A stretch of 64,000 bases of DNA from Burkholderiales bacterium. Lineage in GTDB: Bacteria; Pseudomonadota; Gammaproteobacteria; Burkholderiales; Nitrosomonadaceae. Below, piece by piece: positions 38,328 through 46,640 of the stretch. The notes below the pieces were generated by a model, which had not been told where the DNA came from, made no database searches, and saw nothing but the letters and a program-made list of their open reading frames with translations. The stretch covers positions 116,154 to 180,153 of the forward strand of contig JACKLU010000005.1 in the NCBI GenBank assembly GCA_024235735.1. The letters are read 5' to 3'. Made by a program: the position numbers and the translations under genes. How positions within the stretch are numbered: position 1 is the stretch's first letter; each line of letters opens with the position of its first letter.

Positions 38328-38908
38328 TTGGGCGACTGAGCGGCATCCTTCTCGAAAAGCAGCCGCCGCAGGTATTGCTGGATGTCAACGGTATCGCTTA
38401 TGAAATCGACGTACCCATGAGCACCCTCTTTGTCCTGCCCGCCGTGGGTGAACAGACAACGTTGCACACACACCTGCTGATACGTGAGGATGCGCATCTT
38501 CTGTTTGGTTTTGCCACCGAACCGGAACGCCGGACATTCCGTCAGCTCATCAAAATAACCGGCGTTGGTTCAAGAACGGCGCTGGCATTATTATCCGGTA
38601 TGAATATTGCAGAGTTGCATCAGGCGGTCAGTGCGCATGACAGCTCAAGGCTGGTCAAAATTCCAGGTATTGGTAAAAAAACAGCTGAGCGACTTTTGCT
38701 TGAATTACGCGACAAGCTCAAGATAGAGAAATTCGATACAATTCAAGCGCCAGAGCTATTGCATCAGACAAACGACATTTTTAATGCGTTACTATCTTTG
38801 GGCTATAATGAACGCGAGGCTGACTGGGCTGTGCAGCAGATTCCGGCGGAGACAACAGTTACGGAAGGCATACGACAGGCCCTGCAGCGGTTGTCCAGGG
38901 ATAAATAG
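38324..38908 (+). CDS. ruvA: Holliday junction DNA helicase subunit RuvA
   Basis: 194 residues from the ATG at 38324 (MIGRLSGILLEKQPP). Helix-hairpin-helix motifs ITGVGSRTALALLSG and IPGIGKKTAERLLLEL are clear, and the C-terminal RuvB-binding domain follows a short linker. It binds four-way junctions and loads RuvB. Coupled to ruvC by a four-base overlap. Confidence 0.97.
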   Translation: MIGRLSGILLEKQPPQVLLDVNGIAYEIDVPMSTLFVLPAVGEQTTLHTHLLIREDAHLLFGFATEPERRTFRQLIKITGVGSRTALALLSGMNIAELHQAVSAHDSSRLVKIPGIGKKTAERLLLELRDKLKIEKFDTIQAPELLHQTNDIFNALLSLGYNEREADWAVQQIPAETTVTEGIRQALQRLSRDK

Positions 38909-38916
38909 CATCGACA

Positions 38917-39963
38917 ATGATAGAAACAGACCGTTTGATTACCGCTTCCGCCGCCTCTTCTCAGGAAGAATTGCTGGAGCGCGCGCTGCGTCCCAAACAG
39001 CTTGATGAATATGTTGGTCAGGAAAAAATCAGGGGACAATTGCAGATTTTCATCGAAGCAGCCCGCCGCCGTAAGGAAGCGCTTGATCATGTGCTGCTGT
39101 TTGGTCCTCCCGGTCTGGGAAAAACAACACTGGCGCATATCATTGCCAGAGAAATGGGTGTCAGCCTGCGCCATACTTCCGGGCCAGTTCTTGAACGGCC
39201 CGGCGATCTGGCGGCGTTACTGACCAATCTGGAACCGCATGATGTACTCTTTGTCGACGAGATACACCGCTTGTCTCCCGTGGTTGAAGAAATACTCTAT
39301 CCCGCCCTTGAAGACTATCAACTGGATATCATGATTGGCGAAGGCCCCGCCGCGCGTTCGGTAAAACTGGATCTGCCGCCATTTACACTGGTTGGCGCCA
39401 CCACGCGCGCCGGCATGTTGACCAATCCCCTGCGGGATCGTTTTGGCATCGTTTCACGGCTGGAGTTTTACAGTGCCGATGAACTTAGCCGGATAGTCAT
39501 GCGCTCAGCAGGATTGCTGAATGTGCAAATGACGCCGGAAGGTGCGTTTGAAATAGCACGGCGATCGCGCGGTACACCACGTATTGCCAATCGCTTGTTG
39601 CGCCGTGTGCGCGACTATGCCGAAGTCCGCGCGGATGGGCAGGTCAATCGGCAGATTGCCGATGCGGCGCTCAGCATGCTCGATGTCGATGCGGTCGGGC
39701 TGGACATTATGGATCGCAAATTACTACTGGCCGTAATGGAAAAATTTGGCGGCGGTCCGGTCGGCGTGGACAATCTGGCGGCGGCGATCGGCGAGGAGCG
39801 CGATACTATCGAAGACGTGCTGGAACCGTACCTTATTCAGCAGGGCTATCTGAAACGCACCCCACGCGGACGCATGGCAACGGTCATCGCGTTTCGGCAT
39901 TTCGATATACCCCTGCCCGGAAATGGTCTGCCGGGCGAATTGTGGGAAGAAAGCCATTCCTGA
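38917..39963 (+). CDS. ruvB: Holliday junction branch-migration ATPase RuvB
   Basis: 348 residues. AAA+ motifs: Walker A GPPGLGKTT, Walker B VLFVDEIHRL, sensor region LVGATTRAGMLTNPLRDRFG, and the C-terminal winged helix (GYLKRTPRGRMAT). It pumps DNA through RuvA-bound junctions. It starts eight bases after ruvA. Confidence 0.98.
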   Translation: MIETDRLITASAASSQEELLERALRPKQLDEYVGQEKIRGQLQIFIEAARRRKEALDHVLLFGPPGLGKTTLAHIIAREMGVSLRHTSGPVLERPGDLAALLTNLEPHDVLFVDEIHRLSPVVEEILYPALEDYQLDIMIGEGPAARSVKLDLPPFTLVGATTRAGMLTNPLRDRFGIVSRLEFYSADELSRIVMRSAGLLNVQMTPEGAFEIARRSRGTPRIANRLLRRVRDYAEVRADGQVNRQIADAALSMLDVDAVGLDIMDRKLLLAVMEKFGGGPVGVDNLAAAIGEERDTIEDVLEPYLIQQGYLKRTPRGRMATVIAFRHFDIPLPGNGLPGELWEESHS

Positions 39964-39992
39964 CTTGTTGATAATTTATTTGATTCTGAGTG

Positions 39993-40430
39993 ATGCAAAC
40001 CCAAACACTACGTATTATCACCGCGGCATTGGTAATTGTTTTTATCATGCTGTATATGCACACCAACAGCGAGCAGCGTTTCTACAGCAAAACAGCTGAG
40101 CCGGCGGTGGCGCAGATTCTGGCGGAAATTTCCACCTGGCAGGAAGAACCGTTAATAAGGCATTTGGCTCCCGAGGCCAGAGAAACCATTACCGATGAAC
40201 AGTTAAAACAATTACTGGATCGTTATCGCGAATTTGGCTGGTTTTATTCAATCAACGAGCTCAACTTTTCACGTACTGCAAGCGTTTTTTCCCTGTTTGG
40301 CGATAAACGCATCAACTATTCGGGGGTCGCGGATTATTCCACGGGACCAGTAAGTCTTAACATTACGCTGATTGAACGCGGCGGGTATTTCCTGGTTTAT
40401 AATTTCAGTCTGGCGCGGGCGGAGGATTGA
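39993..40430 (+). CDS. Small membrane-anchored protein of unknown function
   Basis: 145 residues from the ATG at 39993 (a GTG sits one codon before). One N-terminal helix (IITAALVIVFIMLYM) anchors an otherwise soluble domain of about 115 residues, probably in the periplasm. The end (INYSGVADYSTGP, VSLNITLIERGGYFLVYNFSL) looks like beta strands of an NTF2-like or similar fold. It lies 29 bp after ruvB, in the same direction. I do not recognise the family. Confidence 0.75.
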   Translation: MQTQTLRIITAALVIVFIMLYMHTNSEQRFYSKTAEPAVAQILAEISTWQEEPLIRHLAPEARETITDEQLKQLLDRYREFGWFYSINELNFSRTASVFSLFGDKRINYSGVADYSTGPVSLNITLIERGGYFLVYNFSLARAED

Positions 40431-40503
40431 CAGCAAAAATTCAAACATTCATTGGCTTATGCGCTGGAGAAAGCAAATGAATGATGGCGGCTGACTTTGC
40501 TCT

Positions 40504-40533
40504 GAGGCCTTTGCACGGCTACTACGCGCTGTA
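40504..40533. mobile_element. Solo end of the glmU-glmS MITE family
   Basis: About 30 bp (GAGGCCTTTGCACGG then CTACTACGCG and GTA) match the right end of the element at 34898-35038, read inwards, with few mismatches. No partner end is nearby, so this is a decayed or truncated copy upstream of the first tandem paralogue. Confidence 0.55.
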
Positions 40534-40579
40534 TCAAGCTCTGCAACACTTCCTATAAACGCGATCGGAGGAACACAGC

Positions 40580-41323
40580 ATGTCAGCAGCAACGCACCTG
40601 GCCAAATTTGGCGTAACCGTTGAACAAGCCTATGACTTTATCATTGCCAACGTCGACCAGCCTGAAATAATATTCGACACAGCCGAGGAATTCGCGGTAA
40701 CCACCGCAATGCTCAGCGAAATAACGCAATTCTCAACCGCGGTAATCAGTAATTATTTTGCATCCTTCAACCTCGACACCGGCAAACTGGATGAAACGCA
40801 TATTCTGATTAACTCAGATCCAGACGCCTTAAGTTCACTCGTCACACTTAACACGCGAACAGGCATTCTGTCGAATGAATCGCTGCGGGGATTTGTTCAG
40901 CAAGCACTCAACGATCCTTCACAATATGATGCTGTATTCGGCCCGCAATTTCCGTTTCAGGATGACGACGGCATTTACGATGCGGAAGAATTGGGCGTAA
41001 CCACGCTGAATAATGTGCCGGCCACTAACGAAAGTATCGAGTCACTATTCTATGGTTCACTCATCAACATGTTCCTGAGATTCGATCAAAGCGAATTAAA
41101 CCAGATTGTTTTTTTCCCTGTCGCGGAAAGGCGCGGTTCCGATGATTTTCAGGCGTTTGTATTCGAAGCATTAAGCGATATTCCGCTAACGGCGCCAAGG
41201 CCGGATGATGAACTGGCCGGACTGGTCGTCAGAGAAGCAGCCATATTGATCACGGAACTTGTCGACGATAGCACCATTGTCGGCGTGCTGGATCAGAGTT
41301 TTTTGGGGTTGGCGGTTGCTTAG
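40580..41323 (+). CDS. Tandem paralogue 1, EF-hand-like loop protein of unknown function
   Basis: 247 acidic residues, ATG at 40580 with GGAGG upstream. The N-terminal ~60 residues (HLAKFGVTVEQAYDFIIAN, then VTTAMLSEITQFST) form a helical module that I recall from proteins with calcium-binding or secreted repeats, though I cannot name the family. In the middle is a calcium-loop-like sequence DDDGIYDAEELGV. No signal peptide; export by a type I system or a cytoplasmic role are both possible. It shares about half of its residues with the next gene, over the whole length. Confidence 0.78.
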   Translation: MSAATHLAKFGVTVEQAYDFIIANVDQPEIIFDTAEEFAVTTAMLSEITQFSTAVISNYFASFNLDTGKLDETHILINSDPDALSSLVTLNTRTGILSNESLRGFVQQALNDPSQYDAVFGPQFPFQDDDGIYDAEELGVTTLNNVPATNESIESLFYGSLINMFLRFDQSELNQIVFFPVAERRGSDDFQAFVFEALSDIPLTAPRPDDELAGLVVREAAILITELVDDSTIVGVLDQSFLGLAVA

Positions 41324-41356
41324 AATCGGTTTTTAATTAGAGTAAGGAATGGGGTA

Positions 41357-42112
41357 ATGTCGAGAAAGCAATTTATATCAGCAGAAGCACATTTGGCTAA
41401 ATTTGGTGTGACCGTACAGCAGGCTATTGATTTTATCAGTGCCAATTTGGATAAACCGGAAGTAATTTACTTTGCCGCCTTTGAGAATGGTGTTACCAAT
41501 GCCATGTTGAGTGAGATTACACAGCACTCAACTAAGGTGATTAGCGATTATTTCATATCAGCTGATTTAGAGCCTGAGAAACTTGACTATACTAGTATGT
41601 TGATTAATTTTGATTTGGGTGAATTGGAAACGTTAGTCGATTTTAATCTTAATGTTGGTATTCTTTCAAACACCTCACTGAGGGAGGCGGTTAGGCCATT
41701 GGTAAATACCACTCAAATATATGACCTTTCTTTTGAATCTGTTTTTCCTCATATCCAACTTAATGATGGTATTTTTGATGCAGATGAACTAGGTGTTGGA
41801 CATCTGACCGATGTGGCAGCAACGAGTGAGAATCTGGAATCTTTGTTCTATGGCTCATTAATTAGTATTTTTGGAGCACTTGATGAAGCAGAGTTGAACC
41901 AAATTAAAGCATTTCCAGATGATGGCAACTCAGAAGAGTTTCAAATGTTGCTCATAGAGGCACTAAGCGATAAACCTACTGTGAGCTGGACAGATGAACA
42001 ATTGGTCGAATTAGTGAGAGATGAAGCAGTCAATGTAATTAATGAACTATGGTCTGGTAATGGGCTGGTCGGAACGCTGGATTTAAGTTATTTGGGTTTG
42101 GCAACAATGTAA
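41357..42112 (+). CDS. Tandem paralogue 2, EF-hand-like loop protein of unknown function
   Basis: 251 residues, ATG at 41357 with AAGGAATGGGG upstream. The same layout as its neighbour: AHLAKFGVTVQQAIDFISAN, VTNAMLSEITQHST, a loop LNDGIFDADELGVG, and the end VGTLDLSYLGLATM against VGVLDQSFLGLAVA. The DNA is clearly richer in A+T than paralogue 1, so the pair is either an old duplication or the second copy came from elsewhere. A hairpin follows between this gene and the converging lipoprotein gene. Confidence 0.78.
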   Translation: MSRKQFISAEAHLAKFGVTVQQAIDFISANLDKPEVIYFAAFENGVTNAMLSEITQHSTKVISDYFISADLEPEKLDYTSMLINFDLGELETLVDFNLNVGILSNTSLREAVRPLVNTTQIYDLSFESVFPHIQLNDGIFDADELGVGHLTDVAATSENLESLFYGSLISIFGALDEAELNQIKAFPDDGNSEEFQMLLIEALSDKPTVSWTDEQLVELVRDEAVNVINELWSGNGLVGTLDLSYLGLATM

Positions 42113-42132
42113 CCGAATTTCCTGATTCTGTT

Positions 42133-42169
42133 AAGCTATCTTGAGCAACTCCGTTGCCCAAGATAGCTT
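42133..42169. terminator. Long hairpin between converging genes, probable bidirectional terminator
   Basis: AAGCTATCTTG-a-GCAAC, three-base loop, GTTGC-c-CAAGATAGCTT: a 17-position stem with a single mismatch. It lies midway between converging genes, where a terminator is expected, but has no clear T run on either side. Confidence 0.55.
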
Positions 42170-42182
42170 CTAATTTAGAAGA

Positions 42183-42956
42183 TTAGCATTTCCTGTTGCA
42201 GGTAACAGTGTTGTCACCACCGCTGGATTTTGCGCTACAGCAAGAACCTTTAAATGTAATTGAAGAAGTGCTGCTAATACCGGTTATTTTATTTATACAA
42301 TCACGCGTGCTTTCAAAATCAAACCTTTTATAGCTTGCATTCTGTAGCAGCTTAAGATTTCCAGTTTTAAGATCTTGTACAATCAAGAAGCCGATCTCAT
42401 TAATTTTTCCTCTTCCTAGGATTTTTAATTCCTCAATTAATTCTGTTGATAGATTTATTATTTTCTTCGTAATTTTTTGTACGCTTTCATTATCACTAGA
42501 CGTAACAAATTTTTCTCGAGTCTCTCCGTTAGCTATTCTTCTACAGATGAGCATTGTTTCATTATCGATTGTTACAATATTACAAGGATGTTGGATGTTG
42601 CTACATTGTGGCGGGGCATTTGTTTCGATAATTTCTGTACCAAATACTGAATAAGAGGAAATTTTCTTAACTTCTTTGATATTCAAAGAACCATAAAAAG
42701 GGACTGTTGTATACTGAGGTAATCCATTCTCCAATCTCTCTGGACGTTTCAAGAAAACTGATTCTCCTGTTATAGCATCCATAATAACTAGGCGACCAAA
42801 ATCAAAATCTCTTCCAACTATTTCCTGAATTTTTCCAACAAGACTTGCAGGCAATTCATTATCGCTTCCAGATAGTTTAGTGTGTTGCGCACAACTTGAT
42901 AAAATCAATACGATAAAAATCATCTTAACAAGAATTAGTCTACTGACTGTAGGCAT
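42183..42956 (-). CDS. Lipoprotein of unknown function with cysteine-rich end
   Basis: 257 residues, ATG at 42956 with AAAGGAG upstream. The N-terminus is a lipoprotein signal (VKMIFIVLILSSC, lipobox ending LSSC). The body is of unknown type, and the last 19 residues carry four more cysteines (KGSCCSAKSSGGDNTVTC, then NRKC adds a fifth). It starts 12 bp after the FecR-barrel gene, so it is probably co-transcribed and co-localised at the outer membrane. A+T-rich like the adjacent half of that gene. No family recognised. Confidence 0.75.
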   Translation of the reverse strand: MPTVSRLILVKMIFIVLILSSCAQHTKLSGSDNELPASLVGKIQEIVGRDFDFGRLVIMDAITGESVFLKRPERLENGLPQYTTVPFYGSLNIKEVKKISSYSVFGTEIIETNAPPQCSNIQHPCNIVTIDNETMLICRRIANGETREKFVTSSDNESVQKITKKIINLSTELIEELKILGRGKINEIGFLIVQDLKTGNLKLLQNASYKRFDFESTRDCINKITGISSTSSITFKGSCCSAKSSGGDNTVTCNRKC

Positions 42957-42968
42957 TTCTTTCTCCTT

Positions 42969-45900
42969 TTAAAAATTTAATGTAAATCGTGCAAATATTG
43001 TTCTTGTCGGAACAACTCGCGAGTTAATAGGTTCTGCAGTTATGAAGTTTGTATTGCGATAAAGGAAATCTTGATCGAAAATGTTTCGGGCTTCAATGCT
43101 AAATATACCTGTCCTATTGGGAAATCGATAACCAAATGAAGCATCAACAAGGAAGAAATTCTCGATACCTTCGTAAAGTGTTCCTCTTCGATCTACTTCC
43201 TGATGGACAAATGTTCCGGTAATATTAGAAAATATCCCTAGATTATTAAAATAACTGATGCTGGTTGGAAAGCTCAATGTATTAATCTGATGTGGCTCAG
43301 ATGTAAGGGTTGATTCAGCTCTAGAAAATTCTTCAAACTGTACTTCGCTTTTTGCAACCCAGTTTTCATGTAACAATCCATATAGATAAGCGCGATAAAG
43401 CTTTTCTTTTTGATTTTGGAAAAAAATATCGTTACCAGAAAAAGTGGGTACTATCAAATTCCGGCTGGATACTTCAAAGCCACTAAATAATTTGTTTTGA
43501 TAATGCGCGTCTAATCCGAGACCAATACGACGTGATTGAGTACCGTTAGTATCATCAAAGATTTGATTAAATCCAGCAACTTGAGTCGGTTCAATGGTTT
43601 GGCTAACAACAAGAGGAGCTTTTGTGTTTTCAATCCAGGCAAAACGTACACGAAAATTGTTCAAAATGTTCCATTGAAGGCCTAGTTTCGGATTAAATCG
43701 ATCAATAGTGTGTCCCCTGTTGCTGAATGAGTTATAACTGAAGCCAAGAGTAGCGTTAAGGTTGGGATTGAAAATTAAATTTGTATAGATATAGCCATTA
43801 GCGTTGTTTCTACTGTTTTCATCGCGTTTGTTATTTTCATTAATATTATTATCGATAAGATAAATACCTGAACCAGCAATCAAATTAAGCCACTTGCCTA
43901 GTAGCTGATACTGTACTTCACTTTGGAAACCTGCGTCTTTAGTTATTCTTTCAACGTTCCTGATATCTAGAAAATTGATTTCATTGGTCGTTCTCTCTGA
44001 ATAAAATCCTGAAAAAATAAGATTTTGATTAGATGTTATTTTATATAGTGCACCAATTCGTGCGGTATCATCACCTATTTTTTCTCGAGAACGATTTTGA
44101 CTTGATAAAGGTTTATCTAAGCCCAAGTCAAAATCTTGTATTAAATCACCATGAATAGTTCTACGTGTTCGTATTTCCGCCTGAATATTAAGTTTTGGCG
44201 TGACGGCATGCTGTATAAACGCATTGAGAATATCGTGGTTCTGGTCATTGTTGGTTCGGAAACCATCGGTCTGGTAATGAAACTGCCCCAAGCTGACCGA
44301 TGTACGCTCATAGAGTTTTGAGAAAACAATCTCGTTACCGAATGTGCTGTTATTGCCGCCAAAGCCGGAGGCCACAAATTGTGAGCGGTTGCGTTCCATC
44401 AGTGGTGCAAATTCATTGAAACCGGCTCCGGAAGGGCCCGTGCTGGTGATGATATTCAAATCCGCGACAGCCAGACGGGGCTGAACCGGATTGACATTAA
44501 TCGGCTGCATCAATTGAGCTTGCAGCAATTCGCTGACACGGGCGGCTTCGTGCCGTGGAACTCTGGCGTATGTATCCGCCAGAAACCGATGCGCGGAATG
44601 ATTGAACGGATCATGGCTCAACGATTTGGCGGTTTCCATGATGGCGCGTTTGTCAAAGCCGAGGTTGTCGTAAATGCGCGCCAGACTCGATCCGCGTCCG
44701 GCCTGATCCTGATCCAGTAACAACTTGGAGCGGTAGACGGCGCGATTGTCGTTCAGTTCAATCGATTTCTGAATATCCTGCAACGCTTCTACCGGCCGAT
44801 TCTGCGTTTGTTTCTGTATGGCATCGTAGAACCAGGGTGTCGGGTCGCGTGGATCCAATGTTTTGGCCAGTTCGAATTGCGTTTCGGCGAGTGAATACCG
44901 TTTCTCCTCGAAATATGCCTTGCCCAGATAGCTACGGATCAGTGAATTACCCGGATCAAGACTGGCGGCAATCTCGAGCTCGATGCGACCGGTTTCCAGT
45001 TGCCCTTCGCGGATGAGCGCAAGCCCCAGGCCAAGCCGTGGCATGGGGTCAGCCTGATCCAGCAATATGGCTTCATGAAAAATCGATTGCGCTGTTTGGG
45101 TATTGATTTTCAGCAAGTAAGCAAATCCAAGAACGGTTTGCGTTTTGGCGATGAGCGGATTCAGATTGACCGCCTCCTGCGCCGATTCCAGCGCCTGATC
45201 GAGTTCGCCGACGGACATCTGCAACTCGGACAGCCTTGCCCAGATCAATGCATTCAGCGGATCGAGATTGACTGCCTGTTTCACGCTGGCCAGCGCTGCG
45301 TCAATGTCGAAAGCGGCCTGCTGCGCGTAGGAAAGCGCAAGCCGGGCGGGCGCGGACAAATTGTCATGTTGAAAAGCCTGCTGCGCCAGTTCAAGCGCGC
45401 GCTCCTTATCGTTCTGAACAATAGCGATGATGGACTTCAGTGCCAGGGCTTCGCTGTTATCCGGATCATCGGCCAGCACGCGTTTAATGACGGCGCGGGC
45501 TTCATCCGCCTGACCGACGGACAGCAAATACTCCGCTTGTTTTAACCGGCTGCTGGTTTCGACAGCACCTTGATTCCGGGAGTGGCCGATAATCGCCGGA
45601 TAATAGAGTGCCCACTGTACGGCGTCCAGGGGTCTGGCGATAATGTCTTTCAGCGGCGGCTGATCCTGATACGCGATTGCCGCTTCATGGCCGATCAGCA
45701 TCATGGCGCCGTGCGCGTTACTGGCGGATACGCGGCCTTCGAAAATGACGATCCGCGCGTGATCGTCTTCCACTTCAATAGAAAATTCTGTGCCTTCTAC
45801 ACCCGCGTTTAGAAAAGGCGTTCTGACTTTGAACGGCAGCGGCGTGCGCGTGATAATATGTATCGCACCCTTGATCAGTTCGATCAATGCGGTGATTTTG

Positions 45901-46241
45901 TTTTCCTCGCTTCTAGGAATAGTGATTGTGGTGCGTTGATCGAGCCGCATGACACTGTCGTTATTGAGGCGGATGGCGGCGCGGCTGTGTGTGCGCACCC
46001 GCAGTGAGTCCCCGGCGCAGAGCTGCGTCTCAAGCGCGGCAGGTTCCCAGGTTGTCGACTGATGGCGGCGTACTTCGACAACTCCCTGAACGGATACCAC
46101 CTGCGCGGCGCGTACAACGCAGGCATCGGCGGCCAGCGCATTGCGCATCAGAACAAAGGGTGCGATGAAAAAGGCGATGCTTGCCAGAAAGTAAACCCAG
46201 CTGATACCTGCTTGCGTGAGTGGCATTCTTGGAATTGTCAT
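42969..46241 (-). CDS. FecR domain - TPR - outer-membrane beta-barrel protein
   Basis: 1090 residues. A signal peptide (about 1-37, ending ALAADA) is followed by a FecR domain (about 40-200: VVSVQGVVEVRR, LCAGDSLRVRTHSRAAIRL, RTPFLNAGVEGTEF). Then come about eight tetratricopeptide repeats (about 225-560) and a ~480-residue barrel ending in FTLNF. FecR domains usually bind a partner or carbohydrate in the periplasm; the barrel anchors it in the outer membrane. It follows the CHASE2-cyclase gene in the same direction. The coding DNA is G+C-rich down to about 44200 and A+T-rich after that (63% in 45181-45240, 28% in 43801-43860, counted by hand), so the gene looks mosaic. Confidence 0.85.
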   Translation of the reverse strand: MTIPRMPLTQAGISWVYFLASIAFFIAPFVLMRNALAADACVVRAAQVVSVQGVVEVRRHQSTTWEPAALETQLCAGDSLRVRTHSRAAIRLNNDSVMRLDQRTTITIPRSEENKITALIELIKGAIHIITRTPLPFKVRTPFLNAGVEGTEFSIEVEDDHARIVIFEGRVSASNAHGAMMLIGHEAAIAYQDQPPLKDIIARPLDAVQWALYYPAIIGHSRNQGAVETSSRLKQAEYLLSVGQADEARAVIKRVLADDPDNSEALALKSIIAIVQNDKERALELAQQAFQHDNLSAPARLALSYAQQAAFDIDAALASVKQAVNLDPLNALIWARLSELQMSVGELDQALESAQEAVNLNPLIAKTQTVLGFAYLLKINTQTAQSIFHEAILLDQADPMPRLGLGLALIREGQLETGRIELEIAASLDPGNSLIRSYLGKAYFEEKRYSLAETQFELAKTLDPRDPTPWFYDAIQKQTQNRPVEALQDIQKSIELNDNRAVYRSKLLLDQDQAGRGSSLARIYDNLGFDKRAIMETAKSLSHDPFNHSAHRFLADTYARVPRHEAARVSELLQAQLMQPINVNPVQPRLAVADLNIITSTGPSGAGFNEFAPLMERNRSQFVASGFGGNNSTFGNEIVFSKLYERTSVSLGQFHYQTDGFRTNNDQNHDILNAFIQHAVTPKLNIQAEIRTRRTIHGDLIQDFDLGLDKPLSSQNRSREKIGDDTARIGALYKITSNQNLIFSGFYSERTTNEINFLDIRNVERITKDAGFQSEVQYQLLGKWLNLIAGSGIYLIDNNINENNKRDENSRNNANGYIYTNLIFNPNLNATLGFSYNSFSNRGHTIDRFNPKLGLQWNILNNFRVRFAWIENTKAPLVVSQTIEPTQVAGFNQIFDDTNGTQSRRIGLGLDAHYQNKLFSGFEVSSRNLIVPTFSGNDIFFQNQKEKLYRAYLYGLLHENWVAKSEVQFEEFSRAESTLTSEPHQINTLSFPTSISYFNNLGIFSNITGTFVHQEVDRRGTLYEGIENFFLVDASFGYRFPNRTGIFSIEARNIFDQDFLYRNTNFITAEPINSRVVPTRTIFARFTLNF

Positions 46242-46489
46242 CGCGTCAAATCCGGGTTCCGGTTAAAAAGCCTGTTAAGTTAAAGTCTAACATAAAAACT
46301 TTAAGGTAATTAAGTTAAGAGCCAAGGAGGAAGTTTTTGTAGCGTTCTCACAATAATAATCCTGATAAATAAGATGGTTAAACATAAAGGATCAGGGCGG
46401 AAGGAAGCTTGCGCGCTTCTGAAAGCTTAAGTCGATACAAGGATTATGTCTGTGAGAAATATCACACTTCGAATGGGCGCAAGGCTTAC
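46242..46489. other. Leader region of the FecR-barrel operon
   Basis: 248 bp with no coding frame of note. It should hold the promoter of the leftward FecR-barrel operon; besides the CRP-type palindrome I found no convincing -35/-10 pair. The right boundary is the 4-bp repeat TTAC that flanks the neighbouring MITE. Confidence 0.5.
46451..46466. promoter_or_regulatory. CRP/Vfr-type binding palindrome
   Basis: TGTGA-GAAATA-TCACA is a perfect match to the TGTGA-N6-TCACA consensus of cAMP receptor proteins. It lies 210 bp upstream of the FecR-barrel start and 175 bp beyond the end of the cyclase gene, separated from the latter by the MITE. Confidence 0.55.
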
Positions 46490-46640
46490 GGGCATCTCTA
46501 AAAATCCAGATTTTGTCACAACACTTTGTTGCTCGAAAAAATATTCCCTTACATATCAATTATATGCCGCGTCAATATTTTTTGCTCGCGCCTCGTTTTG
46601 CTCATTCTCTGATTAAAACTTTGAATTTTTAGAGACGCCC
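46490..46640. mobile_element. MITE-like element touching the cyclase stop codon
   Basis: 151 bp with inverted ends: GGGCATCTCTAAAAATC at the left and, read inwards, GGGCGTCTCTAAAAATTC at the right. TTAC lies directly outside both ends (46486-46489 and 46641-46644), a likely 4-bp target-site duplication. An inner inverted repeat (GCTCGAAAAAATATT and AATATTTTTTGCTCG, nearly complementary) suggests a foldback. No coding capacity. The right-hand TTAC contains the TAA stop of the cyclase gene. Confidence 0.75.
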
